A DNA stretch of 42,956 nt from an uncultured Planctomycetaceae bacterium (GTDB lineage Bacteria; Planctomycetota; Planctomycetia; Planctomycetales; Planctomycetaceae), in NCBI GenBank assembly GCA_903924405.1, contig CAIYBH010000152.1:1-42956 (forward strand). Reading direction: 5' to 3'. Every line of letters starts with the position of its first letter. The stretch's first letter is position 1. Positions 31,412 through 41,028 of the stretch are shown one piece after another. The notes below the pieces were generated by a model, which had not been told where the DNA came from, made no database searches, and worked only from the letters and a program-made list of their open reading frames with translations. The translations under genes were made by a program, and so were the position numbers.

Positions 31412-34400
31412 ATGCTTCTGAACACCTGGCTCTCCTTTGCTCGTCGACAACTCTTCACGGCCGGTAGCCGTCGAGTGAACCGTTCTCGATTTGCGCCTTC
31501 TGGTCGCATGGAGCAGCTGGAAGAGCGAATGCTGCTTGCCGGCAACCCGGTCCTTATCAATTCCCTCGTGATCAACGCGGACAACCAGTCGCTGTACACC
31601 AACGCGGCCGGGGGACTTTCGATCACCAATGCCAGCCTGGCTGGAAAAGACGGACTGGTGATTGAGGGCATCAGCATTTCCCCGACGGCGGGCGATGCGA
31701 TCTCCATCAACCTGTCTGATATCAGCCTGCAGCGACTGGCGATCGAATCCGTCGTTGTCGCTCAGTACAACACCATCGGGCTTAATCTGGACCTGACCAA
31801 TGTCACCGGCCTGCAGTCAGTGGCCATCGAAGATGTGCAGATGACCGGCACGGGCCGCGGTGTTGACCTGAACTTCGTGAACACAGACACCAATTCGCTG
31901 ACGATTGAAGACAGCACGCTGCCCGGTGTGCTGGTCACAGCGGCCTCCGGCTCGGACATTAAAAACGGTTTGATCACCGAAAATCGCATCGCCGCACCGG
32001 CAGGATTCGAAGGCGTGATGCTGGATGTGCAGAGCACTCCCACGGCAATCAGCACTGCCAACGGCTTTCGAATTCTCAACAACTCTCAGCTGACCACCCG
32101 GGACCGGGATGCGGTGCGCGTCATCGCAGCCGCTCCACTGGATGCCACCAACAGCACCATCACAAAACTGGATGGGCTCACCATCAGTGGCAACGCCATC
32201 GGATCGGCCGAAGGGGCGGACGTACTGTTTCGAGCTGAGGGCGACACCTTTGTCCAGCCCTTCCGGCTGACAAATCGCGCCACGAAGGGCGAACTGCTGC
32301 AGACCTTCGTCTTCGACCTCCGCGATCTGGGACTGCAGTTTGACCCCGACCCCACGACCGGCAAACCATTCACTCCAGTGGCTGGCACAGGCGGACTGAC
32401 CGGAGTCAACACGGCCGTTCTGAGCAACAACAACCAGACGCTGACCGTCACCTTCACCGACTTCAATCCTGGCGAAACACTGCAGTTCGTGCTCGACATC
32501 GACCTGCTCGGTGGCACACCGGCCTCCATCTTCGGAAACCAGCTGATCGGTGCTGACGTCCAGTTTGCCTTCTCCGGAAACAAGAGCGTCGCGGGACAGA
32601 TGGCAGGGGACCCGGTTGCGGTCTCTGCCTCACAGTTTCTGCCAGGCGCCGGCCAGGCTGGCGTGACCCACGGGATCAGCGTCAACGCCACCGGATCACC
32701 AGTCACCAATCTGAACTTTCTGACCAACGTCGTGACAGGTGCCCCTGGCTATGGTCTGTTTCTGAATGCCAAAGGCTACAGCGACATGACCGGCGTTGTC
32801 AGCGGAAACCAGTTCTCCAGCTCAGGACGCGACGGGATCCGCGTCAGCATGGTGGACAGCCGCTTCACCGGCGGTATCTTCGACAACTCCATCGCCAACA
32901 ACGGCGGCAACGGGATTTCACTGCTGCCCAGCTCGTCGGTTTCAGGCCGAGTCCAATCGGTGACCGGCGGACGGATTGGTGCACCGTTCATTATCACCTC
33001 TGCCAACCACGGACTGCTCACCGGCGACGAAGTCATTCTGCAGGGAATTCAGGAAGGCATTCAGGGGATCAATCACGCCGCCAACGGCCGCTTCCTCGTC
33101 ACACGTTTGACCAACAATACATTTTCGCTGCAGGGAACGGGTGTTGACTTTGGTCGGACCTATGTGTTCGCCGGCGGCGGTGCATGGTACGTGCCGGACT
33201 TCCGCAATGGCGGCCTGGACCAGAACAGCGCCCGTAACTTCGCCCAGATCGACCTGCAGGCAGAATCGCCCGCGCAGGCCATTACCGGAGCCACCAACAC
33301 CAGCGATATCCGGATCACTTCCGTGGCCCATGGTCTCCAGACCGGCGACATGGTGCGGATTACCGGTGTTCAGGGCAACAGCGCCGCTAATGGGACCTTC
33401 GCCGTCACCGTCGTCTCGGCAAATGAGTTCCTGCTGAAGGGCGTTCGGGGGAATGGTGACTTCACCATCGGCGGTTCCTTCGTCCGTCTGAACGAAGTCG
33501 CCCCCAACGGCGATGTTGTGCTGCAGGGGATTCAGGGGAACAGCATCACCGGTAACACCGGCAGCGGGATCTACTCCACCCCCGAAGTCGGATCCACCGT
33601 CCGGGCGGATATTGTCCGCAACACAATCTCGCTGAACAATGACAAAGGCGTGCTGTTTCAGTCCTACAGCTTCGGTCTGGGAACAGCTCTGCCACTGTCC
33701 ACAACTGATCCAAATGCGGTGGTTCAGTCGCAGGACCTTGGATTCAGCGTCCATATCGGAACCGAGTCTCCGAGTCTGGGCAATGTCAGCGGTGGCGGTA
33801 ACACGCTGCATCAGAATCGCGGTGCCGGGATTGCCCTCGAAGCACTCGACTTCGGTACCGGCTCTTTCGACGTCTGGAACAATACCATCACGTCAACCCG
33901 CGACGATGCCAACGCGGCAACACCTTACACGGGTGACGGTATCTTTATCCGACTGGACGACGGCCGACTGGTGGCGGATGCCGCCGCGCTGCTGCAGCGA
34001 TCGGTCATCAAGAACAACGTGATCGGCGTGGATAACCTGGGAAGCGCCGGCAACGGTCTGTTCTTCTCAATGCGGGAACGCACACGCATTCAGGACCTGG
34101 AGATTGTCAACAACACCTTCCTGAACAGCGGCCTCGACGGGTTCCACTTCGAACGATCCGAAGACGCGCGACTGAACGCTGTGATCTTCGAAAAGAACAA
34201 GTCCACCAACAACACGGGCGATGGATTTGACCTGTTTGCCAAAAACACCACGCTCGACCGCCAGGACTTCCTGATCAACGACAACTTCATCGAAGACAAC
34301 GGTCAGTATGGTTTGCGAGTCGACGCGCAGGCGGACGCCCGACTGGCCATTGAATTCAACAGCAACTCAGTCAAACGCAACGGACACACGCCGGCCAATG

Positions 34401-37400
34401 CTGGTTTCCATCCAGTTGACGGCGTGCCGAATTCAGCTCGCAGTGCCGGTGGCGTCGGAATTCGTGCGTTCCAGCAGATTGATATTGCTTTTAATAGTGT
34501 GGACACCTCAGTCAGCGACAACATCGGTGACGGCTTCTCCATCGACGCTTTCAACTACTTTGACACGCTGGAGTTTCGCTCCACCTTCAAACGCGTCACG
34601 ATGGACAACAACACCCTGACCGGGTTCCGCAATCACGGGGCCGCGTTTGGTGGATTCTCCTTTGTGGATTCATCATTCAGCAGCAACGGCGAAGACGGCG
34701 TTCGCATCGTCTCCATTGAAGACAAGACCGACGTCTACCAGCGTCGTGTCGGCGGGATGGACCTTGACCTCAGCGTCATGAACTCCGTCTTCAGCAACAA
34801 CGGAAAAGATGGTGTGCATCTGGGACAGGGTCTGTCCGCCGTCTTCGGTGACGGGACAGCGGCAAAGGCCAATACCTTTGAGGCGAATGGACGGGATGGT
34901 CTGAAAATCACTCAGCACAACAGCCCGTACCTTGACAACCTGTTCTTCCTCGGCAATGAACGTCGACGTCACGTGCAGGTCAACTATGCCTTCTTCGTGG
35001 GCAACGGAAACAACGGTGTCGACATCGGACACGATGTCTCCCAGGAAGGTGGCAACTCTCAGCACGGAGACGAAGTAGCCTCTGACATCTTTGTGACCAT
35101 CAATCAGGCCCTGATCGCCTCAAACGGCGGCGACGGTGTGGAATATCTCGGCGACGACACCTTTGAGATCGGACGCTTCCCCGGCGGCGGTCAGGACGTA
35201 CCCGCGTTCTACAACTCGGCCCTTGAAGTCAGCAACTCACGCATCACCAACAATGCCGGACGCGGTGTTGACATCCTCAACCGCCAGCAGCAGGACACCT
35301 TCGTTACTCTCAGAAATAACGACGTCCTCTCCAACGGGCTGGAGGGTATCTATGTCCTGAACACCGCCTCAATTAACCAGCGGCAGCGAAACTCTGCTGA
35401 CACACTGGAAGTCTTTATCGACACTGGTGACTCCAATATCCCCAACCCCAACATTGAACTGCGCGTTCAGGACAACCTGATTCAGTCCAATGGTAACCGC
35501 CTGTCAATGTCGCGAGTTCCCACGCGGTTTGAATTCGGCAATAACGACGCGTCCGGTGTCCCGAACCTCGACTGGGGTCCGGCCACCACCATGATTCAGG
35601 GTACGCTCGGCGGTCTTGTGGTCCGAGTCGGTACGGCGGACTCCGTTGGAAAAATGAATGCAGCCAATCCCGGTCGCGAATTAGGGCGGTCCGGAATCGA
35701 CGCGGAAGTCTGGAGCAACGCGTTTGACGGTAACTTCGGTGCCGACGTTTACTTCGACAACTTCATTTCACACATGCCCCGCCAGACTCGATCCAACTTC
35801 GATCTGGCTGACACCCCGGACTTTCTCTGGGACCAGGGCCAGCGCGACCCGCTGTCCAGGTTCGACCTGTCATTCCGGCAGAATACCGGGAACTCGCTCG
35901 ATGTGATTAACGGCTTCTCATTCCTTGACAACATCGAAAGCGAATTCAAATCCCGCAACGCCGGCTCTTCTCAGAGTCCTCCGGACCATGGCCACAATCC
36001 GCTTGACCCGGGTGGACACTGGGGCGACTCCGGACGTCGCCGCAATGCCACACGAACAGTGGGTTTCATTACCGACAGTGTCGGCGACGATCCCTCCTTC
36101 TGGCCAGCCATCGCCAGCGATGGCACCCGCATCGTCAACTGGTCCTACGATGGATTGGGTACGCCGACGTGGCGTCTGGAGTCGGACTTCGACTTCAATG
36201 GGTTCAAGCAGACCGACCCAACGCTCGGGTTCAGCTCATTCTTCAATGTCGTGACCCTCGATGGACTCTGGGACTACCAGTGGGACACCGGCGTTGACAC
36301 ACCCAGCTTCATCGGCGCCACGCCGTACTCATTGCAGCGGGGCGATATCTTCAACGTCCTTCCGGGAGAAGATCCGCTGGCCCCCGACAGCCTCGAAAAC
36401 AACAACAGCTTTGTCGGTGCTGCCAATCTGGGAGTCGTCTCGGGGGCCGGTTATTCGGTCAATGCCCTCGCACTCAACCAGAACCTGAACATCCACCTGA
36501 AAGGCGACCGCGACTACTACAAGTTCACCGCCGGCGGTTCCGGGCAACTTTCAGTCAACCTGGGTGTCACAGACCTGCTTGGCGCAGATCTGCGGTACAT
36601 GATCTATGAGCTGAATCCGAACGCGATCTCCGAAGAAACCGCGTTGCGGACCTTCGCCGATGGCAACACCGATTTTCTCACCGTGGCCGCCGGTCAAACC
36701 AGCGTTCTGACAGTGAACGTGGTCGAAGGACGCCAGTACGTTGTCGAAATCCTCAGCAACGAGCGGGAAAACGTCGGCACCACACTGGATGGAAAACCAT
36801 TCGTCTACGGGACAACGCGTTCCTACTCGCTCTCTCTCGATGCCCCGATACTTGGTACTGGTGGCGGCGGCGGTGGGGGTGGTGGCGGCGGCGGTGGTGG
36901 CAGCAATCCAGGTGGCGGTGGCGGCAATACCGGTGGTGGGGGCAGCCAGAACACTGGCGGTTCCAAGCCCGGCAGCCCGGATGTCGAAAGCATCGGCCCG
37001 GTTTCCCCGGATCCACGCAGCGTCTCCGCAGGAGTTGTGACAATCACCTTCACCGAAAACGTGACCGGTGTTGACATCAATGACTTCACACTGACACGAA
37101 ACGGCCAGGCGATCCCACTGACCGGACTGACGGTCACCGCACTGTCCGCATGGCAGTACACCATCGACCTTGGAACGCTCACAGCCGAGGCCGGTCAGTA
37201 TTCTCTGTCCATCGTGTCTGCCGGGTCGGGAATTCGAGACACAGAAAACAACCGCCTGCTGCTGCGAGACCCGGCGAATCCAACAACCGAGGTGCCGACC
37301 AAATCCGACATCTGGGTTCTCGAAAATGCCGTAAACTCATTCAATGACCTTCCGGATACGAATCCCGGCGACGGCATTGCTGCGGCCATCACGGGTGAAG

Positions 37401-40400
37401 TTACCCTGCGTGCTGCCATCATGGAAAGCAACGCCTCACCCGGCGATGATGTCATCGTGCTCGAAGCCGGTCTGTACCAGTTGACCCTCGGTGGCACCTT
37501 CGAAGACAAGGCCGCTCGCGGTGACCTCGACGTCACCGGGAACCTGATCATCCGCGGTGTGAGCGCAGGGGCCACCATCATCGATGCCGGCTTGCTCGAT
37601 CGCGTATTCCACGTTCACCCGGGTGTCACCGTGACCCTCGAAAACCTGACGCTGCGGAATGGATTCGCGTTTGATGGAGCCGGATTGTTCAATCTGGGAA
37701 CCGTCAACCTCGTCAATGTCAACGTCATTCGCAATCACGCAGGAAATCAGGGGGGTGGTCTGTACAATGCCGGCACCCTGAGTGCACGGAATGTGTCCGT
37801 CTCCGAGAACACTGCGGGCTCACGAGGCGGTGCTGTCAATAACCTCGGAACCGCGACCTTCCTGAACACCACGTTCTCCTCAAACTATGCCGTGTCACGC
37901 GGTGGTGGTCTGTTCAACGAAGACTCAGCAACCGCACTGCTGCAGAGCGTCTCTGTTGTTGTCAACCAGTCCGGTTCCCGTGGTGGTGGTTTCAACAGCG
38001 ACCTGCCGACGGCAACCACAATCAGTAACTCCATCCTCGAAAGCAACGAGACCGATGCTGTCGTTCCAGGCAGCACGGCATCCGCTTCACTGGAGTTCGC
38101 TGGCGGCGTCCGTTCTCTCGGATTCAACCGCGTTCAGGTACTCGACACAATCTACACCACGGCTGCTTCCGGTGGCCTGCTGACCACCGACGTCTTCGGA
38201 CGTGACTCAGCACCCATCAATGCTGTCACCGGGGATCTGACCTACGCTGAAGGCAATGGCGTGGGGATTAACCCACTGCTGCCGGGCAGCGAAGCGATCG
38301 ACGCCGGCCAGAACACCCTGTACCCCACAACACCGCTGGTCAGCCAGCTGGATGCCGTCGGTAACCCGCGGCTGATCGACGGAAATCGGGACGGGATCTT
38401 TGTGATCGACCAGGGGGCGGCTGAGTTCCTGACGAATACCCCGGTCGCCATCTTCTCGGCCACCCCGAATCCCGCAGCAGTCGGCGAACTGATCACCTTT
38501 GATGCCACCAGGTCGACGCACCCCAATCCGTCTTCCGGTCGCTTCATCAATAAACTGGAATGGTACTTTGACTGGCCGAGCGCCGTGCCGGATCTGGTCA
38601 CTACCGGTGCCGTTCGCACGGCCACCCGGTCGTACACCAGTACCACACGGACTTCCTACACCGTGAGACTGGTGGTCACCGACAATCTCGGCGAATCCAG
38701 CTTCGTGGAACAGGAAGTCACTGTCGGGCGACCAACTCAGCCCGTCGTGCTGCGTCCCTTCACAGTCACCACCGATACCACTCCGGAATTCCGCTGGCAG
38801 GCCAGCCCGGCTCGGTACTCCGTGGTCCTGAAACAGGCCGGCAAGCCGGATGTCACGCTGGCCTCCAATCTGATGGCGACCACCTTCACACCTGCCACCG
38901 CGCTGACGCCGGGGGACTACAGTGTCGTGGTGACCGCTTCCAACGCCATGGGCAGCAACAGCAGCACCGAACACTTCTTCCGCATCACCACGCTGACGCT
39001 CAACGCGCCCACCGGGAAAACTTTTGACGTCACGCCGAAGTTCACCTGGGCCGACATCCCGGGAACCTCACGGTACGATATCTGGGTCGCCCGAAACAAG
39101 CCCACGTACGCTGCCACAGTGATTCGTGAACAGTTCGTCGACACCAACAGCTTCGAAGCACAAAACTCACTCGGACTGGGCGAGTTCCAGTGGTGGGTCC
39201 GTGCCTTCGACGGTGATGGAACTCCAGGCGAATGGAGCACCCCCAGCACCTTCACGATCGAGACACCCGTCTTCACGCTGCCGCTGTCCGTCACGATGGA
39301 CACGACGCCCACCTTCACCTGGACCGACATGGGCGCGGCACGCTACGAACTGTGGGTGAATCAGGTCGGTGGTCCCGTGAAGATCATCTACCAGGCAGCT
39401 CTCACAAAGAACACCTTCACACCAATCACGCCACTGCCCAACGGCACGTACCAGGCATGGGTTCGAGCTCTCGCGTCCGACGGCGAAGCCGGGTTGTGGA
39501 GTCCACGAATCACCTTCCAGATGGATTATCGCGTCGGCCCTGTGACGACAAGCCCCGTCGGCGTTACCACTGACCTGACTCCGACCTTCCGCTGGCAGGC
39601 AATCGACGGAGCGGTTCGCTATGACCTGTGGGTCGACAATGTCACCACCGGTGTGAAGCAGGTGATCCGCGTGTTTGTGGATCATGTCAACGGAGCGAAG
39701 GAAATCACCTGGACTCCGACAAAGGACCTCCTCACCTCCACCTACCGCTGGTGGGTCCAGGCTATCGGAGCCAATGGCGCCAAGACCGCGTGGAGCACCG
39801 CGAAGGACTTCATCGTTCCGGTTCCATCGATCATCAATCCACGTGGTGCTATTGGAACAAACCTGCCGTTGTTCACATGGTCCGGCGTGGCTGAGTACGT
39901 GAAGTATGACCTGTGGGTGGATAACCTGACAACTGGCGTGAAGCAGGTGCTGCGAGTCCAGAATATCACGGGCTACTCCTATAAGACCGTTCTGCCGTTT
40001 GAAAATGGCAACCTGCGAGCGTGGCTGCGAGGTGCCGACAAGGACGGCAACTGGTCGCAGTGGAGCAACCCGGCTGACTTCTCCATCAACACCGGTGCCG
40101 GCAACGCACCCACTCTGATTTCACCAAACAGCTTCGCCGTCGCACGTCCGACCTTCCGCTGGCAGGGCGGTTCCAACGTCGTGACCTACGAACTGCTGGT
40201 GAAGGATCTGACACAGCCGTCGCAGCCTGTGGTCATCAACGTGAAAAACATCACTGGCAATACCTACGCATCCACAGTCACCCTGACCTCCGGCAAAACT
40301 TATCGCTGGTGGGTCCGCGGCCTGGACGTGGACGGCAACGGATTGCCGTGGAGTCAGCCGCTCGACTTCCGCGTCGTTTCTGCGGACGAGATCGAAACGA

Positions 40401-40816
40401 TCACACCGGAATTCTCCCCCAGCCTTGCTGGATCTGTGATTCCCGTGGTGTTGAACGTGCAGGCCGAAGGCTGGTCCGATGACAGTGTTCGCAGCATCAC
40501 AGCACACTCTGCCGGAATCATCGTCCAGGTGGATCCGGAACAGGTTGCTGTGGACGCGAACAACGCCGCTGTCGACACCGTGCCGGCTGTCGAAGCCATC
40601 GAGATCGATTCGATCATGGCAGACTGGTCTTCTGACCTGCTGCTGGAAACCGCAGTGGCCACCACCACGGAAGTACCACTGGCAGTTCCCGCGGCGACCA
40701 CCGATGAATCCACAGGATCCGGACGTCGTGCACAGGGGTTGCCGGGTGCCGCCTTTGCGATGGTTGCCGGACTGATCACCGGGCGACGCCGTCGCAAACA
40801 GGAAGACGCCCAGTAA
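31412..40816 (+). CDS. Giant multidomain surface protein (beta-helix, FCCH-like, PKD, Fn3-like repeats)
   Basis: A 3134-residue protein, probably exported and cell-surface or matrix attached. Residues 1-44 contain RMEQLEERMLLAG, the N-terminal motif of large planctomycete exported proteins. From about 50 to 1500 it is a right-handed beta-helix with repeated N-G-x-D-G-[VIL] turns (SSNGEDGVRI, SNNGKDGVHL, EANGRDGLKI, ASNGGDGVEY). Two inserts near 510-595 and 618-693 (GLLTGDEVILQGI; GLQTGDMVRITGVQGNSAANG) look like FCCH domains. A PPC-like domain (about 1655-1811), a Gly-rich linker (about 1814-1850) and a bacterial Ig-like domain follow. Then come a CSLREA/choice-of-anchor-type beta-helix (about 1967-2343), a PKD-like domain (about 2344-2443) and six Fn3-like repeats of about 90 residues (2444-2990). 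It ends with GAAFAMVAGLITGRRRRK. Start: AGGT seven bases upstream. Role in adhesion or glycan binding is inferred. Confidence 0.9.
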   Translation: MLLNTWLSFARRQLFTAGSRRVNRSRFAPSGRMEQLEERMLLAGNPVLINSLVINADNQSLYTNAAGGLSITNASLAGKDGLVIEGISISPTAGDAISINLSDISLQRLAIESVVVAQYNTIGLNLDLTNVTGLQSVAIEDVQMTGTGRGVDLNFVNTDTNSLTIEDSTLPGVLVTAASGSDIKNGLITENRIAAPAGFEGVMLDVQSTPTAISTANGFRILNNSQLTTRDRDAVRVIAAAPLDATNSTITKLDGLTISGNAIGSAEGADVLFRAEGDTFVQPFRLTNRATKGELLQTFVFDLRDLGLQFDPDPTTGKPFTPVAGTGGLTGVNTAVLSNNNQTLTVTFTDFNPGETLQFVLDIDLLGGTPASIFGNQLIGADVQFAFSGNKSVAGQMAGDPVAVSASQFLPGAGQAGVTHGISVNATGSPVTNLNFLTNVVTGAPGYGLFLNAKGYSDMTGVVSGNQFSSSGRDGIRVSMVDSRFTGGIFDNSIANNGGNGISLLPSSSVSGRVQSVTGGRIGAPFIITSANHGLLTGDEVILQGIQEGIQGINHAANGRFLVTRLTNNTFSLQGTGVDFGRTYVFAGGGAWYVPDFRNGGLDQNSARNFAQIDLQAESPAQAITGATNTSDIRITSVAHGLQTGDMVRITGVQGNSAANGTFAVTVVSANEFLLKGVRGNGDFTIGGSFVRLNEVAPNGDVVLQGIQGNSITGNTGSGIYSTPEVGSTVRADIVRNTISLNNDKGVLFQSYSFGLGTALPLSTTDPNAVVQSQDLGFSVHIGTESPSLGNVSGGGNTLHQNRGAGIALEALDFGTGSFDVWNNTITSTRDDANAATPYTGDGIFIRLDDGRLVADAAALLQRSVIKNNVIGVDNLGSAGNGLFFSMRERTRIQDLEIVNNTFLNSGLDGFHFERSEDARLNAVIFEKNKSTNNTGDGFDLFAKNTTLDRQDFLINDNFIEDNGQYGLRVDAQADARLAIEFNSNSVKRNGHTPANAGFHPVDGVPNSARSAGGVGIRAFQQIDIAFNSVDTSVSDNIGDGFSIDAFNYFDTLEFRSTFKRVTMDNNTLTGFRNHGAAFGGFSFVDSSFSSNGEDGVRIVSIEDKTDVYQRRVGGMDLDLSVMNSVFSNNGKDGVHLGQGLSAVFGDGTAAKANTFEANGRDGLKITQHNSPYLDNLFFLGNERRRHVQVNYAFFVGNGNNGVDIGHDVSQEGGNSQHGDEVASDIFVTINQALIASNGGDGVEYLGDDTFEIGRFPGGGQDVPAFYNSALEVSNSRITNNAGRGVDILNRQQQDTFVTLRNNDVLSNGLEGIYVLNTASINQRQRNSADTLEVFIDTGDSNIPNPNIELRVQDNLIQSNGNRLSMSRVPTRFEFGNNDASGVPNLDWGPATTMIQGTLGGLVVRVGTADSVGKMNAANPGRELGRSGIDAEVWSNAFDGNFGADVYFDNFISHMPRQTRSNFDLADTPDFLWDQGQRDPLSRFDLSFRQNTGNSLDVINGFSFLDNIESEFKSRNAGSSQSPPDHGHNPLDPGGHWGDSGRRRNATRTVGFITDSVGDDPSFWPAIASDGTRIVNWSYDGLGTPTWRLESDFDFNGFKQTDPTLGFSSFFNVVTLDGLWDYQWDTGVDTPSFIGATPYSLQRGDIFNVLPGEDPLAPDSLENNNSFVGAANLGVVSGAGYSVNALALNQNLNIHLKGDRDYYKFTAGGSGQLSVNLGVTDLLGADLRYMIYELNPNAISEETALRTFADGNTDFLTVAAGQTSVLTVNVVEGRQYVVEILSNERENVGTTLDGKPFVYGTTRSYSLSLDAPILGTGGGGGGGGGGGGGGSNPGGGGGNTGGGGSQNTGGSKPGSPDVESIGPVSPDPRSVSAGVVTITFTENVTGVDINDFTLTRNGQAIPLTGLTVTALSAWQYTIDLGTLTAEAGQYSLSIVSAGSGIRDTENNRLLLRDPANPTTEVPTKSDIWVLENAVNSFNDLPDTNPGDGIAAAITGEVTLRAAIMESNASPGDDVIVLEAGLYQLTLGGTFEDKAARGDLDVTGNLIIRGVSAGATIIDAGLLDRVFHVHPGVTVTLENLTLRNGFAFDGAGLFNLGTVNLVNVNVIRNHAGNQGGGLYNAGTLSARNVSVSENTAGSRGGAVNNLGTATFLNTTFSSNYAVSRGGGLFNEDSATALLQSVSVVVNQSGSRGGGFNSDLPTATTISNSILESNETDAVVPGSTASASLEFAGGVRSLGFNRVQVLDTIYTTAASGGLLTTDVFGRDSAPINAVTGDLTYAEGNGVGINPLLPGSEAIDAGQNTLYPTTPLVSQLDAVGNPRLIDGNRDGIFVIDQGAAEFLTNTPVAIFSATPNPAAVGELITFDATRSTHPNPSSGRFINKLEWYFDWPSAVPDLVTTGAVRTATRSYTSTTRTSYTVRLVVTDNLGESSFVEQEVTVGRPTQPVVLRPFTVTTDTTPEFRWQASPARYSVVLKQAGKPDVTLASNLMATTFTPATALTPGDYSVVVTASNAMGSNSSTEHFFRITTLTLNAPTGKTFDVTPKFTWADIPGTSRYDIWVARNKPTYAATVIREQFVDTNSFEAQNSLGLGEFQWWVRAFDGDGTPGEWSTPSTFTIETPVFTLPLSVTMDTTPTFTWTDMGAARYELWVNQVGGPVKIIYQAALTKNTFTPITPLPNGTYQAWVRALASDGEAGLWSPRITFQMDYRVGPVTTSPVGVTTDLTPTFRWQAIDGAVRYDLWVDNVTTGVKQVIRVFVDHVNGAKEITWTPTKDLLTSTYRWWVQAIGANGAKTAWSTAKDFIVPVPSIINPRGAIGTNLPLFTWSGVAEYVKYDLWVDNLTTGVKQVLRVQNITGYSYKTVLPFENGNLRAWLRGADKDGNWSQWSNPADFSINTGAGNAPTLISPNSFAVARPTFRWQGGSNVVTYELLVKDLTQPSQPVVINVKNITGNTYASTVTLTSGKTYRWWVRGLDVDGNGLPWSQPLDFRVVSADEIETITPEFSPSLAGSVIPVVLNVQAEGWSDDSVRSITAHSAGIIVQVDPEQVAVDANNAAVDTVPAVEAIEIDSIMADWSSDLLLETAVATTTEVPLAVPAATTDESTGSGRRAQGLPGAAFAMVAGLITGRRRRKQEDAQ
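36859..36960 (+). repeat. GGN microsatellite encoding a Gly-rich linker
   Basis: A run of GGT/GGC/GGG codons inside the giant gene, encoding an uninterrupted glycine stretch, then Gly-rich units with Asn, Pro, Thr, Gln and Ser. It joins the PPC-like domain to the Ig-like domain. Because repeat units are whole codons, slippage would change linker length by codons without frameshift if it occurs in threes. Confidence 0.8.
38741..40381 (+). repeat. Six tandem Fn3-like repeats in the giant gene
   Basis: Six units of roughly 255-285 bases start near 38741, 39000, 39270, 39540, 39825 and 40105. Each opens with a T/P-rich strand and a core such as TPTFRWQA, TPKFTWAD or LPLFTWSG, continues with YDLWVD or YELWVN, and ends in a [WY]xxWVR[AG] strand plus WS. 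Units four and five share YDLWVDN-x-TTGVKQV almost identically, suggesting recent duplication. Confidence 0.8.
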
Positions 40817-40849
40817 CCCTGAGCAATCAGGAACCTGCTGAGTCCCAAC

Positions 40850-40885
40850 GGGGCCGACGAAGCAACTCGTCGGCCCCATTTTTTT
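40850..40885 (+). terminator. Rho-independent terminator of the giant gene
   Basis: GGGGCCGACGA (40850-40860) and TCGTCGGCCCC (40867-40877) form a perfect 11-base stem around AGCAAC, followed by ATTTTTTT. It lies 33 bases after the giant gene stop. Confidence 0.93.
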
Positions 40886-40947
40886 GGCACAGCCCCCAAT
40901 CAACAACTGGCAAGCACACCAACAACCTGAAACAATCCCCTGACTTT

Positions 40948-40992
40948 CATCCGTCCCATCCGTCGCATCCGTCCCCTCAGTCCCATCCGTCC
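40948..40992. repeat. 9-base tandem repeat array (CATCCGTCC x5)
   Basis: Five in-phase 9-base units: CATCCGTCC, CATCCGTCG, CATCCGTCC, CCTCAGTCC and CATCCGTCC, with degenerate C-rich continuation to about 41006. It sits between the giant gene terminator and the serine hydrolase start, ending about 36 bases before that ATG, so it is within the probable promoter or leader. Confidence 0.85.
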
Positions 40993-41028
40993 CCATACCC
41001 ATCCCCGCTTCACAGGACCTGAACCATC

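Noticed and set aside
40948..40992. CRISPR array
   Set aside because: Units are 9 bases, directly adjacent and without spacers; no cas genes are present.
40121..41002. Minus-strand frame with GTDGTDATDGTD-like start
   Set aside because: The repetitive N-terminus is only the 9-base tandem array read in reverse, and the rest is antisense to the giant gene.
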